Source: PALSA-505 sp963702235 | GTDB lineage: Bacteria > Actinomycetota > Actinomycetes > Streptosporangiales > Streptosporangiaceae | DNA length: 64,000 bases | Direction: 5' to 3' | Assembly: GCA_963702235.1 (NCBI GenBank) | Contig: CAVPBZ010000028.1 | Location: forward strand, 124,001-188,000 | In this document: positions 1 through 7,406 of the stretch, piece after piece | How the letters are laid out: each line of letters opens with the position of its first letter | How positions within the stretch are numbered: position 1 is the stretch's first letter | The notes under the pieces: generated by a model | What the model was told of the DNA's origin: nothing | The model's input: the letters and a program-made list of their open reading frames with translations, nothing else | The model's database searches: none | Made by a program: the position numbers and the translations under genes

Positions 1-121
1 CCCACGCCCGCAGGTCGTGGACGGCGAACTCGATGTCGCCGCGCCCGGCCGCCTTGCCGATGAGGGACATGCTGAGCGGCTCGAAGTAGCCGGGAAAGAT
101 CGTGATGATGTCGATGCGCAC
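1..121 (-). CDS. trmD: tRNA (guanine-N1)-methyltransferase TrmD, N-terminal part
   Basis: The first 40 codons of TrmD run off the left edge of the window. From a GTG start at 121 the reading begins V/M-R-I-D-I-I-T-I-F-P-G-Y-F, the typical TrmD opening, and continues to the conserved AVHDLRAW segment. TrmD methylates G37 of tRNAs reading CNN codons and prevents +1 frameshifting. It lies 19 nt downstream of rimM in the usual rpsP-rimM-trmD order and is probably cotranscribed. The catalytic knot lies outside the window. Confidence 0.93.
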   Translation of the reverse strand, partial: MRIDIITIFPGYFEPLSMSLIGKAAGRGDIEFAVHDLRAW

Positions 122-140
122 GTCTGCCTGCCTCGCGCCG

Positions 141-653
141 TCAGGGCTCGAGCAGCCCCGGCGGCGGATCGATGACCAGGCGGCCGGCCGGCACGTCCAC
201 CTCCGGCACGATCGCGGCCACGAACGGGACGAGCAGGTCGGCGCGGTTGCCCGCGGCCGGCTCGATCACCAGCAGATCCTGCCCGTGGTGGCGTACGTCG
301 GTGACCACGCCCACCGGCTCGCCGCCGACGGTGACGGCGGCGAGCCCGATGAGCTCGTGATCGTGGAACTCGTCCGGGTCGCCGGTCGGGCCGACCTCGC
401 TGGAGTCCACGACCAGCCAGGTACCGCGCAGGTCCTCGGCCGCATCCCGGTCCGCGATCTCCTCGAAGGCGATCAGGAGGCTGCCGGAGTGCCAGCGCTT
501 GGACGTGACCGTCAGCGGCCCGCGCTCGGCCGGATCGGTGCGCAGCGCGGAACCCACAACGAACCTGTCCTCCGGGTCGTCCGTGCGGACCTCGACGGAC
601 AGCTCGCCGCGGATTCCGTGCGGGCGCCTGATCCGGCCCACGACCAGCTGCAT
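141..653 (-). CDS. rimM: Ribosome maturation factor RimM
   Basis: RimM binds ribosomal protein S19 and helps mature the 30S subunit head. The 170-residue product opens with LVVGRIRRPHGIRGELSV, the hallmark N-terminal RimM beta-barrel segment, and ends with a PRC-barrel domain (DPDEFHDHELIGL then a GVVTDVRHHGQDLLV stretch). Length is normal for the family. It starts 6 nt after khpA stops and is followed by trmD, so the genes read as one operon. Confidence 0.96.
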   Translation of the reverse strand: MQLVVGRIRRPHGIRGELSVEVRTDDPEDRFVVGSALRTDPAERGPLTVTSKRWHSGSLLIAFEEIADRDAAEDLRGTWLVVDSSEVGPTGDPDEFHDHELIGLAAVTVGGEPVGVVTDVRHHGQDLLVIEPAAGNRADLLVPFVAAIVPEVDVPAGRLVIDPPPGLLEP

Positions 654-659
654 GACGGC

Positions 660-902
660 CTAACGGACCTCGCTGGCGTCTACCAGGTCAACGCGCACGT
701 ACTGGCGGCCCGCCAGCGAGCCGATGACCGTGCGCAGCGCCCGGGCGGTCCGGCCGCCGCGGCCGATGACCTTGCCCAGGTCGTCGGGGTGCACCCGGAC
801 CTCGAGCACGTGCCCGCGGCGCAGCCCGCGAGAGGCCACGTTGACGTCGTCCGGGTGCTCGACGATCCCCTTGACCAGGTGCTCGAGGGCTTCCTCGAGC
901 AC
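660..902 (-). CDS. khpA: KH-domain RNA-binding protein KhpA (YlqC-like)
   Basis: An 80-residue single KH domain protein with the RNA-binding GxxG loop visible as VIGRGGRTARALR around residues 45-57. Proteins of this family (KhpA/YlqC) bind RNA with KhpB/Jag in Gram-positive bacteria and lie in the rpsP-rimM operon in actinobacteria. The GTG start at 902 lies one base after the rpsP stop codon, so translation is probably coupled to rpsP. Confidence 0.92.
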   Translation of the reverse strand: MLEEALEHLVKGIVEHPDDVNVASRGLRRGHVLEVRVHPDDLGKVIGRGGRTARALRTVIGSLAGRQYVRVDLVDASEVR

Positions 903-903
903 C

Positions 904-1647
904 TCAGCCTCCGCTCGCCGGCTCGCCAGCCTCGGCGGCCGCTGACGCCTCGGCCGGCTCGGCGGCGGCGGTCGCGGCGGTCTCCTCGGCGGCAGCCTCG
1001 GTAGCAGCGGGCTCGGTAGCAGCAGGCTCGGTAGCAGCAGGCTCGGTAGCGGCAGCCTCAGTGGCAGCGGCCTCGGCCTGCGGAGCCGCGGCAGCCGTCT
1101 CGGCCGGCGCAGCCTCGGCCGGCACTGTCTCGGCCGGCGCAGCCTCGGCCTGGGCGCCGGCAGGCTTGGCCGGCGCGTCGGCGGCAGGCTTGGCCGCCTT
1201 GGCCGCGGGCTTCCGCCTGGCGCCGCCGTCGGCCTTGTCTGGCTTGGCGTCGGTGTCGGTCTTGCGCGCCCGGCCGCCGCCCTTCGGCGTGGTCTCGCCG
1301 CCGCCCGTCGTCTGGCCGGCGGCCTCGGCGAAGCGCTCGCTCTTGCCCGTCTTGGGAGCGGCCGTGCGCAGCGTTCCCTCCGCGCCGGGCTCGCCGCGGA
1401 ACTTCTGCCAGTCGCCGGTGATCTCCAGGATGCGGCGTACCGGGTCGGTGGGCTGAGCGCCTACCGAAAGCCAGTACTGTGCCCGTTCGGAAGAGACTTC
1501 GATAAACGACGGCTCGGACTTCGGGTGGTATTTACCGATTTCCTCGATGGCGCGCCCGTCCCTCTTGGTACGGGCGTCAGCGACGACGATGCGGTAGAAG
1601 GGCGCATGGATCTTGCCCATGCGCTTGAGCTTGATCTTGACAGACAC
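904..1647 (-). CDS. rpsP: 30S ribosomal protein S16 with long low-complexity C-terminal tail
   Basis: S16 is a primary assembly protein of the 30S subunit. The S16 fold occupies residues 1 to about 85 (SVKIKLKRMGKIHAPFYRIV, then RDGRAIEEIGKYHP). I chose GTG at 1647 because the homologous N-terminus begins VSVKIKL; codons further upstream read as non-homologous sequence. After the core comes a tail of about 155 residues, first basic and Lys/Gly-rich, then almost only Ala, Glu, Pro and Thr, including repeated ATEPA. The product is 247 residues, against 80-140 for most relatives. The tail is probably disordered and its role is unknown. Confidence 0.94.
   Translation of the reverse strand: MSVKIKLKRMGKIHAPFYRIVVADARTKRDGRAIEEIGKYHPKSEPSFIEVSSERAQYWLSVGAQPTDPVRRILEITGDWQKFRGEPGAEGTLRTAAPKTGKSERFAEAAGQTTGGGETTPKGGGRARKTDTDAKPDKADGGARRKPAAKAAKPAADAPAKPAGAQAEAAPAETVPAEAAPAETAAAAPQAEAAATEAAATEPAATEPAATEPAATEAAAEETAATAAAEPAEASAAAEAGEPASGG
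997..1071. repeat. 15-bp in-frame tandem repeat in the rpsP tail
   Basis: About five copies of a 15-bp unit, CTCGGTAGCAGCAGG with variants, lie in the 3' part of rpsP and encode ATEPA-type pentapeptides on the minus strand. Two central copies are identical. The unit length is a multiple of three, so copy-number change would keep the frame. Confidence 0.85.
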
Positions 1648-1819
1648 GGGTGAGGTCTTCTCCCAGATAACTCGGTATGGGCGGCGGCCCTGCGGGCCGG
1701 GTGGGGTCCGGCCTGGCCGCTCGCTGGTCGGGCCTGGCGAGGGAGAGAGGGCCTCGCGAAGCCGTGCAGTCGCGCTCACATTGTGCCAGACCAGCGGGGC
1801 TGACACGTAATCGCGGCGG

Positions 1820-3457
1820 CTAGCGCTTGTTGCCGCGCTTGGATGCGCGCCGCTGGAACGCCGCGGGCACGTTGGCCGGGGGGCCGCCGGGGGCCGCCCC
1901 GTCCGGGCCGGCCGGCAGCTTCAGGCCGCGCAGCAGCTCCGCCGACGAGATGTTGTCCGGCAGCCCAGCCAGGCTGCCGGGGATCGTGCCGGGCAGGGCG
2001 CGGGGGCCGTCCTGGCTGGCCTCGCCGCTGGCCGGGCGGCCGGGGCTCGCGCCCGGCCTGCCGCCCTTGGGCTTCTTCTTGCCCTTCTTGCCCTTGGCCG
2101 CCTTGGTCGCGGCGCGGCGCATGCCCGGGATGGCCGGCATGCCAGGGATCCCGCCGCCGCCCAGCACCTGGCGCATCATCTTCTGGCCCTCGAAGAACTT
2201 GGTCACCAGCGAGTTGACCTCGCCCACGGTGACGCCCGAGCCGGCCGCGATGCGGGCCCGGCGCGAACCGTTGATGATCTTGGGGTTGCGCCGCTCGGTG
2301 GGGGTCATCGAGCTCACGATGGCGGCCGCCCGGTCCAGGTCCTTGTCGGAGACCTGGCTGAGCAGCTCGCGGTTCTGCGCGGCGCCCGGCAGCATGCCGA
2401 GCAGGTTGCCGATCGGGCCCAGCTTGCGCACCATGTTCAGCTGGTCGACGAAGTCCTCGAGGGTGAACCCTTCGCCCGACACCAGCTTGCCGGCCATGTC
2501 CTGGGCCTGCTGCTGGTCGAACGTCCGCTCGGCCTGCTCGATCAGCGTGAGCATGTCGCCCATGTCGAGGATCCGGGACGCCATCCGGTCCGGGTGGAAC
2601 AGGTCGAAGTCCTCGAGCTTCTCCCCGGCGGAGGCGAACATCACCGGCCGCCCGGTCAGCTGGGCGATGGACAGCGCCGCGCCGCCGCGCGCGTCGCCGT
2701 CGAGCTTGGTCAGCACCACCGCGTCGTAGCCGACGCCGTCGAGGAACGCCTGGGCGGTGACCACCGCGTCCTGGCCGATCATCGCGTCGACGACGAACAG
2801 GATCTCTTCCGGGTTGGTGGCGTCCCTGATCGCGACGGCCTGGCCCATCATCTCCTGGTCCACGCCGAGGCGGCCGGCCGTGTCGATGATGACCACGCTG
2901 TGCTGGCGACGGCGCGCCTCCTCGATCGAGCGCCGCGCGACCTCGACCGGGTCACCGGTCCCGTTCCCGGGCTCGGGCGCGAACACCGGCACCCCGGCCC
3001 GCTCGCCGAGCACCTCAAGCTGCTGCACCGCGTTCGGCCGCTGGAGGTCCGCGGCGACCAGCAGCGGCGTGTTGCCCTGCCCGCGCAGCCACAGCGCCAG
3101 CTTGGCGGCCAGCGTCGTCTTACCCGAACCCTGCAGGCCGGCCAGCATGATCACGGTAGGCGGCGTCTTGGCGAACCGGAGCCTGCGCACCTCCCCGCCC
3201 AGGATGGTGATCAGCTCGTCGTGCACGATCTTGATGACCTGCTGCGCCGGGTTCAGCGCCGCGGACACCTCCTCGCCCCGGGCGCGTTCGCGGACCCGGG
3301 AGATGAACTCCCTGACCACGGGCAGGGCGACGTCCGCCTCGAGCAGGGCGATCCGGATCTCGCGGGCGGTCGCGTCGATGTCGGCGTCGGACAGCCGTCC
3401 CTTGCTGCGGAGGGACGAAAATACCTGCGTCAGCCGATCGGAGAGAGTCTCGAACAC
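1820..3457 (-). CDS. ffh: Signal recognition particle protein Ffh (SRP54)
   Basis: The GTPase that binds signal sequences and SRP RNA and delivers ribosome-nascent chains to FtsY. Domains in order: N helical bundle (MFETLSDRLTQVF), G domain with P-loop GLQGSGKTT at residues 107-115 and DTAGR near 190, then the methionine-rich M domain ending in KMMRQVLGGGGIPGMPAIPG. A Lys-rich and then Gly/Pro-rich extension brings it to 545 residues, somewhat longer than the roughly 450-520 usual. GTG start at 3457. It lies 9 nt after glnD and 172 nt ahead of rpsP, as in other actinobacteria. Confidence 0.97.
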   Translation of the reverse strand: MFETLSDRLTQVFSSLRSKGRLSDADIDATAREIRIALLEADVALPVVREFISRVRERARGEEVSAALNPAQQVIKIVHDELITILGGEVRRLRFAKTPPTVIMLAGLQGSGKTTLAAKLALWLRGQGNTPLLVAADLQRPNAVQQLEVLGERAGVPVFAPEPGNGTGDPVEVARRSIEEARRRQHSVVIIDTAGRLGVDQEMMGQAVAIRDATNPEEILFVVDAMIGQDAVVTAQAFLDGVGYDAVVLTKLDGDARGGAALSIAQLTGRPVMFASAGEKLEDFDLFHPDRMASRILDMGDMLTLIEQAERTFDQQQAQDMAGKLVSGEGFTLEDFVDQLNMVRKLGPIGNLLGMLPGAAQNRELLSQVSDKDLDRAAAIVSSMTPTERRNPKIINGSRRARIAAGSGVTVGEVNSLVTKFFEGQKMMRQVLGGGGIPGMPAIPGMRRAATKAAKGKKGKKKPKGGRPGASPGRPASGEASQDGPRALPGTIPGSLAGLPDNISSAELLRGLKLPAGPDGAAPGGPPANVPAAFQRRASKRGNKR

Positions 3458-3466
3458 GCTTCCAGG

Positions 3467-5687
3467 CTATCCGGTCAGCGCCTCTAGTACCCGCGCCGCG
3501 ATCAACCCCCGCAAGTGCAGGTCCTTCACCGGGTTGCCCGAGCCGTCCACCACGTAAAACACGTCCACCGCCTCCGCGCCGAGCGTCTCCACCCGGGCGG
3601 CGCGGACGTCCAGGCCGCACTCGCCGAGCGCGCGGCCGATCCGCCACAGCAGCCCCGGCTGGTCGTGCGCCCGGATCTCGACCACGGTGGCGGTGCGGGA
3701 CGCGTCGTCCACCAGCGTGACCTTCGGCGGCGGCAGGCCGGGCACGCGGGCCGCCTGCGCCCGTCCCCGGCGGCGCAGCCGGCGCCACGTCCAGCCGCCC
3801 GGCCAGCATCCGGCGCAAGTCGGCCGCGACGGCCTCGGGGTCCGGCGGGTCGCCGAACTCGGGGGCCACCCGCAGCACGGTCAGCGCGGTGCCGTCCTGC
3901 ACGGACACGTTCGCCGACCGGACCACCAGCCGGTGGCTGGCGAGCACCCCGGCCGCCTGCCACAGCAGTCCAGGCCGGTCGGCGGCGACCAGCGTGACCT
4001 CGCCGCCGTCCACCAGGGCCGCCGGGCTGCCGTCGGCGGCCAGCGCGAGCTGGTCCGGCCGCGGCCGAGGCGGCATCGGCGGCGGCTCGCCGTCCAGCTC
4101 GGCCGACACCCGGCTGACCAGGTCCGCGATGAGGCCTGCCTTCCAGTCGCTCCAGGCGGCCGGGCCGGTCGCCTGGCCGTCGGCGATCGCCAGCGCGTGC
4201 AGCAGCTCGAGCAGGCCCCGGCCGCCGACTGCGGCGGCGACCTGCGCCACCGTGACCGGGTCGTCCAGATCCCGCCTGGTCGCCGCCTGCGGCAGGAGAA
4301 GATGAAGCCGAACGGCTGCGGCCACGAGCACCGCGTCGGACGGGCTGAACCCGATGCGCGCGGCCACGTCGCGGGCTACCACCTCGCCGCAGACGCTGTG
4401 GTCGCCCGGCCAGCCCTTGCCCACATCGTGCAGGAAGGCGGTCAGCAGCAGCAGGTCGGGACGCGCCACCTCGCGGGTCAGCGCGGCGGCCCTGGCGGCG
4501 GTCTCCACCAGGTGCCGGTCCACGGTGTAGGTGTGCAGCGGGTTGCGCTGCGGCCGGTTCCGCACCCGCTCCCAGTCGGGCAGCAGGCCGGCCACCAGGC
4601 CTTCCTGGTCCAGCGCCTCCCAGACGCTGACCGCCGCCTGGCCGGCGCCGAGCAGCGCGATCAGGGCGTCCCGCGCCTCGGCCGGCCACGGCACCGGAAG
4701 CGGCGGGCAGCAGGCCAGCCGGCCCAGGGTGCGCGGCGCGAGCGGCAGCCCGGCCTGCGCGGCGGCGGCCGCGGCCCGCAGCACCAGCACCGGATCGTCC
4801 TGCGGCTCGGCCGATCTGGCCAGCACGACCTCGCCGTCCTGTTCGACCACGCCGTCGGCGAGCGGCTGCCGCTCGGACTGCCGCTTGCGGCCCGAGCGGG
4901 AGGTCAGCCGGTCGGCCTGGCGGAACGTGTGATCCGAGGCGTAGGCCACGGTCCTGGCCGCGCCGGCCAGCGCGCGCAGCAGCGCGTCCCCGTCCAGCAG
5001 GCCGGCCACTTTCGCGACCTCGTCCTGCTCCTGGAACACCAGGCGGTCGGCTGACCTGCCGGTGACCTCGTGCAGGGCGTGCCTGATGTCAAGGATGGTC
5101 TCGTAGGCGGCCCGCACCCGCGGCCCGGGAGTGGGGGCGACCCAGGCGGCCGCCACCGCCTGCATGGCGTGCACGTCGCGCAGCCCGCCCTTGGCCTCCT
5201 TCAGGTCGGGCTCGAGCAGGAACGCGAGCTCGCCGAACTGCCGCTCGCGTTCGTCCTGCATCTCCCGCAGCTCAGTCAGCCTGGTGCCGGCGGCCGCCCG
5301 CCAGTCCTTGAGCGTGCGCTCGCGCAGCCGGGCCGAGAGCGTCGGGTCGCCGGCGATATGCCGGGCCGTGATCAGCCCGAGCGCCACCTTCATGTCGTCG
5401 GCCGCGGCCTTGCGCGCCTCGGCGAGCGTGCGGACGGAGTGGTCGAGCCGGGCACCGGCGTCCCAGACCGGGTACCAGATCCGGTCCGCGATCGCGGCGA
5501 TGCCGCCGATGCCCTCGTGCAGCAGGAGCACGTCCAGGTCACTGCCCGGCAGCTGCTCGCGGCGGCCGTACCCGCCCACAGCGACCAGCGCGACGCCGGG
5601 CTCGGCGGCCAGCAGGCCAGCCAGCCACCGGTCGGCCTCAGCCGTCCTCCGTGCCCGGTCGGCCGCGAACGATGTCACCATGCTCAA
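3467..5687 (-). CDS. glnD: PII uridylyl/adenylyl-transferase GlnD (one frameshift)
   Basis: Bifunctional enzyme that modifies and demodifies PII in response to glutamine; in actinobacteria it adenylylates PII. The nucleotidyltransferase motif GGYGRREQLPGSDLD lies near residues 38-52, the HD motif LLTAFLHDVGKG near 430, and two C-terminal ACT domains follow. The second ACT domain (PGLPPPKVTLVDDAS to the stop at 3467) is in another frame: one extra base in the GC run near 3779 breaks the gene. Both halves are well conserved, so I treat it as one gene of about 740 codons, probably split by sequence error. It is followed by ffh and preceded by glnB. Confidence 0.9.
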
Positions 5688-5712
5688 GGCTCTTTCCCCC
5701 GGGACCGGAGGC

Positions 5713-6051
5713 TCAGAGCGCGTCGGAGCCGCGTTCTCCGGTGCGGACTCTGACGACGGTCTCGACCGGCACGGACCAGACCTTGCCGTCGCCGATCCGG
5801 CCGGACTGGGCGGCCTTGACGATCACCCCGATCAGGTCGTCAACGTCCTCGTCGTCGCAGAGCACCTCGACCCGGGTCTTGGGCACCAGGTCGATCTGGT
5901 ACTCGGCGCCGCGGTAGACCTCGGTGTGACCGCGCTGCCTGCCGTATCCGGTCGCTTCCGTCACGGTCATGCCGTGCACGCCGAACGCCTGCAGCGCGCC
6001 CTTCACGTCATCGAGCTTGAATGGCTTGATGATTGCCGTGATGAGCTTCAC
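5713..6051 (-). CDS. glnB: Nitrogen regulatory protein PII
   Basis: Trimeric sensor of ATP/ADP and 2-oxoglutarate that reports nitrogen status. The 112-residue sequence is a complete PII: MKLITAIIKPFKLDDVK at the start, a T-loop TGYGRQRGHTEVYRGAEY with Tyr51, the residue that GlnD modifies in actinobacteria, and the KIGDGK-like B-loop as RIGDGKVW. GTG start at 6051 with GGAAGAGG upstream. Normally amtB precedes it in an amtB-glnB-glnD operon. Here ftsY lies directly upstream, so glnB has its own 140-nt leader with GlnR-like half-sites. Confidence 0.97.
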   Translation of the reverse strand: MKLITAIIKPFKLDDVKGALQAFGVHGMTVTEATGYGRQRGHTEVYRGAEYQIDLVPKTRVEVLCDDEDVDDLIGVIVKAAQSGRIGDGKVWSVPVETVVRVRTGERGSDAL

Positions 6052-6119
6052 GCGACCACCTCTTCCGGGCCTTGCCTGGCCAGATACCGTCCACCCTCAG
6101 TTGACCGTGCGCCTGCGTG

Positions 6120-6197
6120 GTTTCGCTGGGTACGTCCAGGTGTTTCCGGACTGTGAAACGCAGGCGCCAGATGTTACAGAGATGTTTCGGCGGTTAC
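6120..6197. promoter_or_regulatory. Cluster of GlnR-like half-sites upstream of glnB
   Basis: The glnB leader contains GTTTC at 6120-6124, GTTTC at 6142-6146, GAAAC at 6155-6159, GTTAC at 6173-6177, GTTTC at 6184-6188 and GTTAC at 6193-6197. Actinobacterial GlnR boxes combine GTnAC and GAAAC half-sites about 11 bp apart; 6173 and 6184 have that spacing, but the order is not the exact consensus. This is a suggestive, unproved GlnR target. Confidence 0.4.
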
Positions 6198-7357
6198 TGC
6201 GGCTGGCCGATGATCGCGTCCACGAAGGTCTCGGGCTCGAACGGCGCCAGGTCATCGGGCCCCTCGCCGAGGCCGACCAGCTTGACCGGGACGCCGAGCT
6301 CGCGCTGGACGGCGATCACGATGCCGCCCTTGGCGGTGCCGTCCAGCTTGGTCAGCACGATGCCGGTGATGTTCACCGCTTCGGCGAACACCCTGGCCTG
6401 GCGCAGGCCGTTCTGCCCGGTGGTCGCGTCCAGCACGAGCAGCACCTCGTCCACGGTCGTGATCTTCTCGATGACCCGCTTGACCTTGCCCAGCTCATCC
6501 ATCAGCCCGGTCTTGGTGTGCAGCCGGCCCGCGGTGTCGACGATGACGGTGTCCACGTGCTCGTCGGTCCCTGCGCGGACCGCCTCGAAGGCGACGCTGG
6601 CCGGATCGGCGCCGTCGCGGTCCGACCGGATCACCCGGGCGCCCACCCGGTTGCCCCAGGTCTGCAGCTGATCGGCGGCTGCGGCGCGGAACGTGTCCGC
6701 CGCGGCCAGCAGCACGGTGCGGCCGTCGCCGACCAGCGCGCGGGCTAGCTTGCCCGAGACGGTGGTCTTGCCGGTGCCGTTGACCCCGACGACCAGCACC
6801 ACGGCCGGGTGGCCGGCGTGCGGCGCGGTGTGCAGCGACCGGTCGTCGTCCGGGCCGACCTGGGCGAGCAGCTCGGCCCGCAGCATGGCCCTGACCTCGT
6901 CGGCGGTGCGGCTGCCGGCCACCTTCACCTGAGTCCGCAGATCCTCGGTGATCTGCTGGGCCGGGACCACGCCGACGTCCGCGGTGATCAGGGCGTCCTC
7001 GATCTCCTCCCAGGTCTCCTCGTCCAGGCGGTCGCGGGACAGCAGGCCGAGCAGGACCGAGCCGAGCCCTGACTGCGACCTCGCCAGCCGGCCGCGCAGC
7101 GAGGCGAGGCGGCCGGCCGACGGCGGCGGCCGCTCGAGCACGGGCTCGGGCGGCAGCTGCTCGCGGGCCGGCGCGGGTGGCGCCTCGGCCTGGTCAACGG
7201 CCGTGCTCCCGGCCGGGTGTGCGCCGGTGCTCGGCGGCTCGACGGTAGGGGGCGCGGGACGGCTGGCGACGCGGCGCCGGGGGCGGACCAGCAGCAGCCA
7301 GCTCCCGGCGGCGACCGCGAGAACCGCGATGACGATGATGAGGATCACGTATGCCAT
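6194..7357 (-). CDS. ftsY: Signal recognition particle receptor FtsY
   Basis: Membrane-associated SRP receptor GTPase. The N-terminus has a membrane segment (ILIIVIAVLAVAAGSWLLL), then a Pro/Ala-rich linker and the N and G domains: P-loop VVGVNGTGKTTVSGKL, DTAGRLHTK and TKLDGTAKGG. 387 residues, normal for actinobacterial FtsY. It begins 49 nt after smc ends and forms the targeting pair with ffh in the same cluster. Confidence 0.97.
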   Translation of the reverse strand: MAYVILIIVIAVLAVAAGSWLLLVRPRRRVASRPAPPTVEPPSTGAHPAGSTAVDQAEAPPAPAREQLPPEPVLERPPPSAGRLASLRGRLARSQSGLGSVLLGLLSRDRLDEETWEEIEDALITADVGVVPAQQITEDLRTQVKVAGSRTADEVRAMLRAELLAQVGPDDDRSLHTAPHAGHPAVVLVVGVNGTGKTTVSGKLARALVGDGRTVLLAAADTFRAAAADQLQTWGNRVGARVIRSDRDGADPASVAFEAVRAGTDEHVDTVIVDTAGRLHTKTGLMDELGKVKRVIEKITTVDEVLLVLDATTGQNGLRQARVFAEAVNITGIVLTKLDGTAKGGIVIAVQRELGVPVKLVGLGEGPDDLAPFEPETFVDAIIGQPQ

Positions 7358-7406
7358 GGCCCAACCAGTCTCGCAGACGGCTTCTGGTGCGCGGACCGGC
7401 CGCGCG

